A stretch of 64,000 nucleotides of DNA from assembly GCF_003048255.1 (NCBI RefSeq), contig NZ_CP028487.1, positions 682,001 through 746,000 of the forward strand, in the 5' to 3' direction. The stretch is from Yersinia massiliensis (lineage in GTDB: Bacteria > Pseudomonadota > Gammaproteobacteria > Enterobacterales > Enterobacteriaceae). Each line of letters opens with the position of its first letter. Within the stretch, counting starts at the first letter, position 1. The position numbers and the translations under genes are program-made. The notes below the pieces were generated by a model, which had not been told where the DNA came from, searched no databases, and saw only the letters and a program-made list of their open reading frames with translations. Below, one piece after another: positions 55,280 to 64,000 of this stretch.

Positions 55280-58200
55280 ATGAATAAAAACCTGTACCGA
55301 ATCGTCTTCAACAAGGCGCGAGGCCTGTTGATGGTGGTCGCGGATATCGCGGCTTCCGGTCGGGCCACCTCATCGCCATCCTCCGGTGTGGGTCATGCGC
55401 AACGCCGCTGCATCAGTGCCTTATCGTCGTTGAATTTTAGTCTGCTACTGGCGTTAGGCTGCGTCTCACTCTCGGCTCAGGCGGATATTGTGGCCGATGC
55501 CGGTGCGCCCGCCGGTCAGCAGCCGACTATTATCAGCAGTGCCAACGGCACGCCGCAGGTCAATATTCAAACGCCCAGCAGTGGCGGGGTTTCTCGCAAC
55601 GTCTACAGCCAGTTTGATGTCGATAATCGCGGCGTGATCCTCAATAACGGCCACGGGGTCAATCAGACTCAGCTCGGCGGTTTTGTTGACGCTAACCCGT
55701 GGCTAGCACGGGGTGAGGCCAATATTATCCTCAATGAGGTGAACAGCCGCGACCCCAGCAAGCTTAATGGCTATATCGAAGTGGCGGGCCGCAAGGCGCA
55801 GGTGGTGATCGCCAACCCCGCTGGCATCACCTGTGAAGGCTGCGGCTTTATCAACGCGAACCGCGCCACGCTGACCACCGGTCAGGTGCAACTGAATAAC
55901 GGCCAACTGACCGGTTACGATGTTGAGCGCGGCGAGATTATCGTCCAAGGCGCCGGCATGGACAGCAGCCGTCAGGACCATACCGACCTGATCGCCCGCT
56001 CCGTCAAAGTGAATGCCAGCCTGTGGGCCAATGACCTGAATGTCACCACCGGCCGCAATCAGGTGGATGCTGCGCACCAGAGCATTAACGCCAAAGCCGC
56101 CGATGGCAGCCCGCGCCCCACCGTGGCCGTGGATGTCGCCAATTTAGGTGGCATGTATGCCGGTAAAATTCGCCTGATCGGCACGGAAAGCGGTGTTGGG
56201 GTACGCAATGCCGGTGAGATAGGTGCCTCTGCGGGTGATATCACCATCACGGCAGATGGCATGCTGGTCAACAGCGGCCAGATAAGCAGCGCCCAACAAC
56301 TGACGGTGAAGACCACTGGCGAGATAGAAAACGCGGGCGTGCTGTATGCGCAGGGCAATACCCAACTCACTACGGCAGGCAAACTCAGTAACACCGGCAC
56401 CCTTGCCGCCGCCGGTGACACTTCGCTGCGCGCCTCTGAAGTCAACAGCAGCCGCAACTCGGTCTTAGGGGCGGGCGTTAAGTCCGACAGCAGCCGCATT
56501 ACCAGCGGCACACTGCGTGTTGAGGCCAGCGGAAAGTTACTCGCGCAAGGGAAGAATATCAGCGGGACGGCGCAGCACTTCACAGGGCAAAGTCTCGATC
56601 TCAGCGGCAGCCAAACGCAAAGCAGTGATTTGGCGCTGACCGCCCAAGGTGGGGATATCGATCTCACGGGAGCAGACTTGTCGGCCAACCAACTGTCCGC
56701 CTCGACCGCCTCGATGTTACGTACTGACAGCGCCCGTTTGATTGCCGAGCAAATGACGCTCGACGCTCATTCACTCTCCAATGTGGGCGGCGTGATAGCG
56801 CAAACGGGAGCAACAGATTTTAACCTGAATCTGGCCGGTGCGCTGGATAACCGTGGTGGCAAGATTCTCTCGAGTCGCCAACTCTCGCTTCAAGCCGAAA
56901 CCTTGACCAGCAACGATAACAGCCTGCTAGGGGCGGGCGTACAAAGCGATGGCAAATTGGCTCAGCACGGCGATTTACAGGTGGCAACTCGCCAAGCATT
57001 GATGGCCCAAGGGCAGAATGTCGCTGCAGGGGATATGACGCTATCCGGCTCGAGTGTTGACCTGACCGGTAGCCAGACTCAAGCCAGTAATATCACGATT
57101 AATGCCCGCGAAGGGGATATCTCAACTCAAGACGCGACCCTGATAACCCCCGGTACACTCGCGGTCACTGCGACAGCCGATCCGGAACAAACGCTGAATA
57201 GCCGTGGCGGCAAATTGCAGGCGGAGAATATCCAACTCAACCTTGGAAAATGGGTTAACAGCAACGGAGAGGTTGCCGCGGCAACGGATTTACAGGTCAA
57301 TCTGCAAAGTGATTTCACTCACCAGACCGGCGCGCGTATCACGGCAGGGCGTGACTTGCGCTTTAGCACCAGTGGCGCATTGATTAATCAGCATAAACTG
57401 GAAGCTGGGCGGGATATGCAGTTGGCGGCGCTCAGTGTCAATAATACCAATGCCGATAACAGCAGTGCTCTACTGGCGGGGCAGAACTTGTCATTGAACA
57501 CGGATAGCTTGCTGAACAATGGCGCTATCTATGCCGCTGGCGTCGGGCAATTAACCGTGAAGGGGAGTGCCAATAACAGCGGGTTAATTGCCGCGCAAGG
57601 GGATCTCCAACTGCACGCAAATGACTTGCTCAGTAGCAGTACCTCTTTGATCGGGGCCGGATTAAAAGCGGACGGCAGTCGTGCCAACAGCGGTAATTTA
57701 ACGCTCAATACTGATCAAGCCTTGATCGCTCAAGGGCAAAATATTGCGGTGGGTGACTTGGTACTCTCTGGTCGCGGGATTGATGTCTCGGGCAGCAAGA
57801 CTCAGGCCAATAGTATCACCCTAGCTGCGGGGGCGGGGGATCTGAACTTAACGGGCGCGGTGGTTAAAGCAGCAACGCAGTTAACTGCCAGTACCACGTC
57901 CCTTCTGAGTACCGATAAAGGCAACGTGATCGCCGAGCAAATCACCCTCACCGCGCAAGCACTCTCTAATTTTGGTGGGGTTATCGCCCAAACGGGGATA
58001 ACGGATTTCAACCTGAATCTGGCGAGTTATCTTGATAACCGCAGTGGCGCTATCTTCGCCAAAGGCAATGTTGACGTTCAAGCACAGCAGCTCAAGAGCG
58101 ACAGCGGTAGCCTATTGGGTGCTGGCGTGCAGAGCGATGGTCGCCTGACGGATACCGGCGATCTGGTGGTGATGACTCGTCAGGATTTAACCGCGCAAGG

Positions 58201-61200
58201 GCAATCTCTGGCAGCAGGGGCGATGACATTAACGGGAAGTCGGGTTGATCTGACGGATAGCCATACGCAAGCCCAAGGGATCAATATCACCGCTAACAGT
58301 GGCGATATCAGCACTCAGCGCGCCAATATTGTCTCTTTAGGTTCTCTCACCCTCAATGCCGGTGCCAATGCCACGCAAACCCTTAATAACCAAGGCGGCG
58401 CACTGGCGGCGAATAACATTGCTTTAAATCTGGGATGGTTTGATAGCAGCGCAGGCAAAATGACGGCCAATCAGGATCTGACGATCGGCTTACAGGGGGA
58501 TTTTAGCAATCTGGCCGGATCGACGCTTCAGGCAGGGCGTGATTTAACCTTTAAAACCACTGGTGCCTTCACCAATGATGGGCAAATATTGGCGGGTCGA
58601 AAACTGAGTACCGACTCAAATAGCTTACTGAACACCGGCAAGATAAATGCGGCGCAGGCAGAACTCACCACGGCAGGCGCTCTGATTAACCGAGGGGAAA
58701 TATTCAGCAGTGGTCAGCTTGATACAGATTCCAGCACGCTACTCAACAGCGGCACCCTCATTAGCGCAGCCGCCACGCTCAAAGCACGCGATCGCATCAC
58801 TAACACCGGCCCCAATGCCCTTATCGGTGCTACCGATGTCAACGGCACTTTAGCGCTATTGGCACCAGTGATTGAAAATAGCGATACCGTCACCAGCACT
58901 GATACCGCACCGACCACCACCCTTTTAGGCATGGGCAAAATTATTCTGGCTGGTGGGCAAGATAATAGCGGTAATTTCCAAACGGCAGCTCAGGTGCTCA
59001 ATATCTCCGGCTTAATCGAATCAGGTAAAGATCTACTGGTTTATGCCAATACCCTGACCAATCGCCGCCATATTTTAACCGCCAACACTGAATTTGTGAC
59101 CGGCGAAACAGTGAGTGGGACCGCCTACTGGACGGCAGAAAACCCGAATATTCCAGGCGGGCGCTACGCTGAACCCCCTCATGGCGGGTCAATGAACAGT
59201 GACTACATTGGCACTAATTATACGTCGACCTCTGCTTATAACAGCATCGATAAAATCAGCCCCGAGGCACAGCTGTTAGCGGGGGGAAACCTCACTCCGC
59301 ACGTTAACACGCTGGAGAACTTCTGGAGTAAAGTCAGTGCACAGGGCGACATTGACCTTTCGGGGGTCACCCTGCAACAAGATGGTTGGGCAGGGCAGCA
59401 GCGGCTGATCGAACGGACCACCTCTACCGGTGAATGGCGTTATCGTACCTACAAAGGCAATTTGTGGGGCACCGGTTGGGGGCCAGAAGTCAAGGAACAC
59501 GCCACCAACCAATACGCCTCGAGTCTCACGGCAAAAACGATCAGTGGCAGCGGCACAACGATCAGCAATGGCGCAAACCCCGGCACTGTCGCCCCACCGA
59601 CTGAGCGCGACAGTAGTGGCAAAAATATCACGCTCGAGTTTAACGGCATCTCTCTAGCGCTACCTAGTGGCGGGCTGTATCAGCTCAGTGCGGGCAACAA
59701 CACGCCAACCGCAGGGGACAAGCTATCGCTCGACAGTATCAATCACTCACCGTCCCTCGATCCTAATGTGGATCGCGCGAGCCTAACCCCACCGGATCGA
59801 ACCGTCAGTACCGGCTATTTGATCGAAACGAACCCTGCGTTTGCCAATTTGAATAACTGGAAAGGGTCGGACTATTTTCTCCAGCAAGTGAATAGCGATC
59901 CTGCGTTAATCCACAAACGTTTAGGGGATAACGCTTATGAACAGCGGCTGGTGCGCGACCAAGTGCTGGCATTAACCGGCCAAGCGGTCACCCATGATTA
60001 CAGCAGCGCACAGGCGCAATTCGAGCAGTTATTTGCGGCGGGCCTTGAGTACAGTAAAGCGTTCAATATTGCCCTTGGTACTCACCTCAGTGCTGAACAA
60101 ATGGCGGCATTAACCACCAATATGGTGCTGATGGAAACCCGTGAAGTCGCGGGGGAAACGGTATTGGTGCCGGTGGTTTATCTGGCCGGCATCAAAGCAG
60201 GCGAGTTGCAGGCCAACGGGGCATTGATTGCCGCAGAGAATATCACCTTAACCGATGTGCAGGGGTTCAATAACTCAGGGGCGATGATCGCCACCCATAA
60301 TCTGAACCTCAGCATGGCGCAAGACATTACACTGACGAGCAATGGCGGCCTGCTTCAGGCGGGCAATAATATGCTGCTCAGTACGTTGAACAGCGATATC
60401 GACCTGACCGGCACGCGGCTTAATGCGACCAACCTGCAACTCGATAGCGGACGTGATCTGATCCTGCGAACTGGTACAGAGCAACTGAGTAGCAATAATG
60501 GATCTGTGTGGCGGGATCAAACCCTTCTCGGGCCACTGGCTAGCCTCAACATCAGCAATAATGCAGTGATCAACACCGAACGTGACTTTATCATGCAAGG
60601 TGCGGGCCTGACCGTGGGCAAGGATCTTCAGATCAATACTGGCGGCGACTGGCTGCTCAATACGGTCCAAACCCGTGATCAGATCAGTTCGAATTTCGGT
60701 CACGGCACTGCGACCAGCGAGCATATTCGCCATCTGGGGAGTGAGGTCAATGTCGGTGGTGCGCTAACGGCTAGCGTCGACAATCTCACCGCCGTGGGGG
60801 CCAATATTCAGGCTGGCACGATGGATGTACAGGCGCAAAATATCAACCTGAGTGCCGCCACGGACAGCTTGCAAGTGACCGGTGAATCCTCGAGCAAGCG
60901 CCATAAAGGTGCCATTGATCTTTATGATGAAACGCTGATCGGCAGCCAGTTAAATGCCAAAGGGGATATCAATCTTAAAACGGCGCAAGACATCAACCTC
61001 AGCGCCAGTGGCATACAAACCGATGGCGCGCTAAAACTGGCCGCAGGCGGCGATGTCACTCTCACCACGCAGGCAGAGCAGCATGATGAGCAGCGCATTC
61101 ATGAGGGTAAAAAACGCGGGCTGGCCTCCACTACCACGACCCGCACCGAAGACAGTATTCACCAAACCTGGGCGGTAGGCTCCCTGCTGTCAGCGGGATC

Positions 61201-64000
61201 TATCGATGCCAGCGCTAAAAACATCGCGGTCACCGGTAGCCAAGTGGTGGCCGATAACGATATCCATCTGCGGGCGCAAGACAATATCAACGTGAGCACT
61301 GCGCAGCAGAGCCAGAGCGAATCTCACCTGTTTGAGCAGAAAAAATCCGGCCTGATGAGCACGGGCGGCATTGGTGTCACATTGGGCAGTAACAGCACCA
61401 AAATGACCGATACCGGCCAGTCGATTTCCAACGTGGGCAGCACTGTCGGCAGCGTACAGGGCAACGTCAACATGACTGCCGATAAAGACCTAACGGTAAA
61501 AGGTTCTGACGTGTTAGCCGGTAAAGACATCAGCCTGACCGGTCAAAACGTGGCGATTGTGGCGGCAGAGAATCAAAGCACTCAAACCCATATCGTGGAG
61601 CAAAAAAGTAGCGGCCTGACGCTGGCCCTGTCTGGCGCAGTCGGCAGCGCACTAAATACCGCAGTGACCGCCGCCAAAGATGCCAGTGAAGAAAGCAATG
61701 GCCGACTGGCCGCGCTGAAAGGCGTCAAAGCCGCGCTCGGTGGCGTGCAAGCGGTGCAGGCCGGCCAACTGGTGCAGGCTCAGGGGGGCGATAGCGCCAG
61801 CATGTTCGGCGTCAGCATCTCATTAGGCGCACAAAAATCGTCCTCGCAACAGCAGCAGGAACAGACCAGCGTGACGGGTTCGACCCTGACGGCGGGCAAT
61901 AATCTGACCATCAACGCCACCGGTGATGGTAACCCCGCGAACAGTGGCGATATCGTGGTGCAGGGTAGCCAGCTCAAAGCCGGCGGCGATACGACGTTGG
62001 ATGCGGCCCGTGATGTGCTGTTACTCGGCGCGGCCAGTACGCAAAAAACCGACGGCAGTAACCGCAGCAGCGGCGGCAGTGTGGGTGTCAGTGTGGGTAT
62101 CGGTGGCTCTGGTAGTGGCCTGAGTATTTTTGCCAACGCGAACAAAGGGCAAGGCAAAGAGCACGGTGACGGCACCTTCTGGACGGAAGCACAGATTGAC
62201 ACAGGCGGCACACTGTCGCTCAGCAGCGGGCGAGATACTGCACTGATAGGCGCGCAAGCTAACGGCGAAACCGTCAAAATGGATGTCGGCCGTGACCTGT
62301 TGCTGCAAAGCCAGCAGGACAGCGATAACTACGATTCGAAGCAGACCAGCGTCAGCGGCGGTATCAGTGTCGCGGTCATTGGTACCGGTGGCTCTGCCAA
62401 TCTGAGCATGAGTCGCGACAAGCTGCACAGCAATTATGACTCAGTGCAGGAACAGAGCGGTATCTTCGCAGGCAAAGGCGGTTTTGATATCACCGTCGGC
62501 GAACACACCCAGCTTGATGGTGCTGTGATTGCCAGTACTGCAGACAAGAGTAAAAACAGTCTGGATACCGGCACACTGGGCTTCAGTAACATCGAGAACA
62601 AAGCCGATTTCAAGGCCGAGCATCAGGGCGGCAGCCTGAGCACCGGTGGTCCGGTGGGGTCTGACCTGCTGAGTAATCTGGGTAGCGTGGTGTTGTCGGG
62701 TCTGGGCAATAGCGGTCATGCCGAAGGCACTACGCAGGCAGCGGTTAGCGATGGCACGATTACCATCCGTGACACTGATAAACAGCAGCAGAATGTCGAT
62801 GACCTGAGCCGCGATACCGACAACGCCAACGGCAGTATCGGCCCTATCTTTGATAAAGAGAAAGAACAAAACCGCCTGAAAGAAGCGCAACTCATCGGCG
62901 AGATTGGCGGTCAGGCCATGGACATTGCGCGAACGCAGGGAGATATCATTGGTTTGGAGACCGCGCTGAAGGCCAATCCGGCGTTGAAAGGCGATGCGGA
63001 AGCCCTGCGTGAGACAAAAGAATACAAAGCCGAAATGAAGAAATACGGCACTGGCAGTGCGTTGCAACAAGGTCTTCAGGCTGCAACGGCGGCGATACAG
63101 GGCTTGGCTGGTGGCGATATGGCGAAAGCGCTGGCAGGTGCTTCTGCCCCGTATCTGGCTGAAGTGATCCACAATATGACCCTTGACCCGACCCGAAAAG
63201 GGGGCGTCAACACGGAAGCCAACCTGATGGCTCATGCGGTTCTCGGTGCGGTGGTTGCTCAGGTCAATGGCAACAGCGCACTAGCAGGGGCTTCCGGCGC
63301 GGTGATGGGGGAATATATCGCCCAGCAAATGTACCCAGGGGTCGCGCGTGAAGATCTGAACGAAGAGCAACGACAGACCCTCAGTGCATTAGGTACACTG
63401 GCGGCCGGATTAGCCGGTGGCTTGGCGGGTGGTAGCACCGCAGATACCGTAGCCGGTGCACAGGCCGGGAAAAATGCGGTTGAGAATAACTCTCTGAGTG
63501 ATATTGCTGAGAATCAGGCGTCAGGAATGTCACAAGCGGAGCGGTATCAGAAAGCGCAGAATGCACTGGTGAAAGCCACGGAGGAGTTTAAAGAGAATAA
63601 CTGTGCCGGGCTCAGCGCTGAAGCCTGCGGTGCAAAAATGGATGCGCGTCGCGATGAACTGTTGGCAGGAGCCGCAGAGTTTGGCAGCGACTTCATTCCT
63701 GTCTACGGTGATATCAAGAGTTTTGCTGAGGCTGACAGTACGCTGGGCTATCTGGCTGCGGTGGTTGGAATATTACCGGGGCTAGGTGATGTAGTCGGTA
63801 AAGCTATTAAAGGCGCAGAAAAAGCTCTCAAGGCGGGAGATCTTGAAACTGCGTCTAAGCTGATTAATAAGGCCAGTGATGAAATTGCTGCTGTCTCAGG
63901 AAGTAAAGGAAATTGGAGCAAAGAACTAAACAATCCTCAGCCGAATAAGACCTATCAACTGGATGGTAATAAAACATTTAAGACTGACTCTTTGGGAAGG
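55280..64000 (+). CDS. cdiA: CdiA, contact-dependent inhibition effector, 3' end beyond the window
   Basis: The open frame from ATG 55280 reaches the edge without a stop (2907 codons). Residues 1-28 (MNKNLYRIVFNKARG...) form an extended signal region, ended by SLSAQA. The TPS domain follows, with IANPAGITCEGCGFINANRA near 179 carrying the CxxC of this class. FHA-1 repeats (about 400-1270) give way to a Tyr/Pro-rich region (YFLQQVNSDPALIHKRLGDN near 1535), where CdiA changes export phase, then FHA-2 repeats (about 1740-2400). The VENN motif is at 2734-2737, followed by a hydrophobic entry region (DFIPVYGDIKSFAEA; ILPGLGDVVG) and, at the edge, NKTYQLDGNKTFKTDSLGR, which resembles the beginning of DNA/RNA non-specific endonuclease toxins. 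The immunity gene cdiI should lie just outside. CdiA identity is firm; the toxin type is tentative. Confidence 0.93.
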   Translation, partial: MNKNLYRIVFNKARGLLMVVADIAASGRATSSPSSGVGHAQRRCISALSSLNFSLLLALGCVSLSAQADIVADAGAPAGQQPTIISSANGTPQVNIQTPSSGGVSRNVYSQFDVDNRGVILNNGHGVNQTQLGGFVDANPWLARGEANIILNEVNSRDPSKLNGYIEVAGRKAQVVIANPAGITCEGCGFINANRATLTTGQVQLNNGQLTGYDVERGEIIVQGAGMDSSRQDHTDLIARSVKVNASLWANDLNVTTGRNQVDAAHQSINAKAADGSPRPTVAVDVANLGGMYAGKIRLIGTESGVGVRNAGEIGASAGDITITADGMLVNSGQISSAQQLTVKTTGEIENAGVLYAQGNTQLTTAGKLSNTGTLAAAGDTSLRASEVNSSRNSVLGAGVKSDSSRITSGTLRVEASGKLLAQGKNISGTAQHFTGQSLDLSGSQTQSSDLALTAQGGDIDLTGADLSANQLSASTASMLRTDSARLIAEQMTLDAHSLSNVGGVIAQTGATDFNLNLAGALDNRGGKILSSRQLSLQAETLTSNDNSLLGAGVQSDGKLAQHGDLQVATRQALMAQGQNVAAGDMTLSGSSVDLTGSQTQASNITINAREGDISTQDATLITPGTLAVTATADPEQTLNSRGGKLQAENIQLNLGKWVNSNGEVAAATDLQVNLQSDFTHQTGARITAGRDLRFSTSGALINQHKLEAGRDMQLAALSVNNTNADNSSALLAGQNLSLNTDSLLNNGAIYAAGVGQLTVKGSANNSGLIAAQGDLQLHANDLLSSSTSLIGAGLKADGSRANSGNLTLNTDQALIAQGQNIAVGDLVLSGRGIDVSGSKTQANSITLAAGAGDLNLTGAVVKAATQLTASTTSLLSTDKGNVIAEQITLTAQALSNFGGVIAQTGITDFNLNLASYLDNRSGAIFAKGNVDVQAQQLKSDSGSLLGAGVQSDGRLTDTGDLVVMTRQDLTAQGQSLAAGAMTLTGSRVDLTDSHTQAQGINITANSGDISTQRANIVSLGSLTLNAGANATQTLNNQGGALAANNIALNLGWFDSSAGKMTANQDLTIGLQGDFSNLAGSTLQAGRDLTFKTTGAFTNDGQILAGRKLSTDSNSLLNTGKINAAQAELTTAGALINRGEIFSSGQLDTDSSTLLNSGTLISAAATLKARDRITNTGPNALIGATDVNGTLALLAPVIENSDTVTSTDTAPTTTLLGMGKIILAGGQDNSGNFQTAAQVLNISGLIESGKDLLVYANTLTNRRHILTANTEFVTGETVSGTAYWTAENPNIPGGRYAEPPHGGSMNSDYIGTNYTSTSAYNSIDKISPEAQLLAGGNLTPHVNTLENFWSKVSAQGDIDLSGVTLQQDGWAGQQRLIERTTSTGEWRYRTYKGNLWGTGWGPEVKEHATNQYASSLTAKTISGSGTTISNGANPGTVAPPTERDSSGKNITLEFNGISLALPSGGLYQLSAGNNTPTAGDKLSLDSINHSPSLDPNVDRASLTPPDRTVSTGYLIETNPAFANLNNWKGSDYFLQQVNSDPALIHKRLGDNAYEQRLVRDQVLALTGQAVTHDYSSAQAQFEQLFAAGLEYSKAFNIALGTHLSAEQMAALTTNMVLMETREVAGETVLVPVVYLAGIKAGELQANGALIAAENITLTDVQGFNNSGAMIATHNLNLSMAQDITLTSNGGLLQAGNNMLLSTLNSDIDLTGTRLNATNLQLDSGRDLILRTGTEQLSSNNGSVWRDQTLLGPLASLNISNNAVINTERDFIMQGAGLTVGKDLQINTGGDWLLNTVQTRDQISSNFGHGTATSEHIRHLGSEVNVGGALTASVDNLTAVGANIQAGTMDVQAQNINLSAATDSLQVTGESSSKRHKGAIDLYDETLIGSQLNAKGDINLKTAQDINLSASGIQTDGALKLAAGGDVTLTTQAEQHDEQRIHEGKKRGLASTTTTRTEDSIHQTWAVGSLLSAGSIDASAKNIAVTGSQVVADNDIHLRAQDNINVSTAQQSQSESHLFEQKKSGLMSTGGIGVTLGSNSTKMTDTGQSISNVGSTVGSVQGNVNMTADKDLTVKGSDVLAGKDISLTGQNVAIVAAENQSTQTHIVEQKSSGLTLALSGAVGSALNTAVTAAKDASEESNGRLAALKGVKAALGGVQAVQAGQLVQAQGGDSASMFGVSISLGAQKSSSQQQQEQTSVTGSTLTAGNNLTINATGDGNPANSGDIVVQGSQLKAGGDTTLDAARDVLLLGAASTQKTDGSNRSSGGSVGVSVGIGGSGSGLSIFANANKGQGKEHGDGTFWTEAQIDTGGTLSLSSGRDTALIGAQANGETVKMDVGRDLLLQSQQDSDNYDSKQTSVSGGISVAVIGTGGSANLSMSRDKLHSNYDSVQEQSGIFAGKGGFDITVGEHTQLDGAVIASTADKSKNSLDTGTLGFSNIENKADFKAEHQGGSLSTGGPVGSDLLSNLGSVVLSGLGNSGHAEGTTQAAVSDGTITIRDTDKQQQNVDDLSRDTDNANGSIGPIFDKEKEQNRLKEAQLIGEIGGQAMDIARTQGDIIGLETALKANPALKGDAEALRETKEYKAEMKKYGTGSALQQGLQAATAAIQGLAGGDMAKALAGASAPYLAEVIHNMTLDPTRKGGVNTEANLMAHAVLGAVVAQVNGNSALAGASGAVMGEYIAQQMYPGVAREDLNEEQRQTLSALGTLAAGLAGGLAGGSTADTVAGAQAGKNAVENNSLSDIAENQASGMSQAERYQKAQNALVKATEEFKENNCAGLSAEACGAKMDARRDELLAGAAEFGSDFIPVYGDIKSFAEADSTLGYLAAVVGILPGLGDVVGKAIKGAEKALKAGDLETASKLINKASDEIAAVSGSKGNWSKELNNPQPNKTYQLDGNKTFKTDSLGR

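Noticed and set aside
55466..63933. Numerous reverse-strand open frames within cdiA
   Set aside because: The forward frame is continuous from 55280 to the edge with clear CdiA domains; the reverse frames have no domain or ribosome site.

Overview
The window is chromosomal DNA of an enterobacterium, most probably a Yersinia. Supporting signs are the ttdA/ttdR, eat-eutBC, proP, cueP and yjbB homologues, a giant Yap/YapH-like autotransporter, a palindromic intergenic element resembling Yersinia miniature repeats, and an Escherichia-type GalNAc (aga) cluster. No tRNA, rRNA, CRISPR array, insertion sequence or phage gene was seen.

Layout. 1-6.5 kb: ttdA (reverse, cut by the window edge), divergent ttdR, then a two-gene RND efflux system. 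6.9-10.5 kb: a minimal ethanolamine cluster (permease eat, eutB, eutC) without microcompartment genes. 10.8-13.1 kb: proP, then cueP behind a MerR/CueR-type promoter. 13.8-24.9 kb: one 3719-residue autotransporter whose passenger contains three nearly identical DNA repeats of about 1.8 kb, the last one incomplete. 25.0-30.6 kb (reverse): yjbB phosphate exporter, a LacI regulator with a nucleoside hydrolase, a palindromic element, and an MHS-family transporter. 30.9-34.7 kb: a siderophore ABC importer (lipoprotein, two permeases, ATPase) behind a Fur-box-like site. 34.7-35.8 kb: an extra methionine aminopeptidase overlapping a ParD-like gene, surrounded by three unrelated short tandem-repeat tracts. 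36.0-46.5 kb: a secreted GH36-like glycosidase and the GalNAc catabolic cluster kbaZ-agaVWEFA, agaS-kbaY, with divergent agaR and several AgaR-like operators. 47.1-52.9 kb: a SAM methyltransferase heading a nikABCDE-like ABC importer operon. 53.5-64.0 kb: cdiB and a very large cdiA of a contact-dependent inhibition locus; cdiA runs off the window 174 codons beyond VENN, where a DNase-like toxin domain seems to begin.

How the genes work together. Much of the window serves life in contact with a host or competitors: adhesion (autotransporter), killing of neighbours (CdiB/CdiA), iron and nickel-type metal uptake, copper defence (CueP), efflux (RND), and use of host-derived ethanolamine and GalNAc. 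The GalNAc route is complete as far as tagatose-6-phosphate plus the aldolase: PTS uptake (AgaVWEF), deacetylation (AgaA), deamination/isomerisation (AgaS), aldol cleavage (KbaY/KbaZ). The kinase step must be supplied from elsewhere. The adjacent periplasmic glycosidase may release the sugar from glycans.

The most unusual points are the mosaic, gene-conversion-like repeats of the autotransporter, the CdiA toxin start at the window edge, the methyltransferase-nik operon, and the repeat-flanked map-parD pair.
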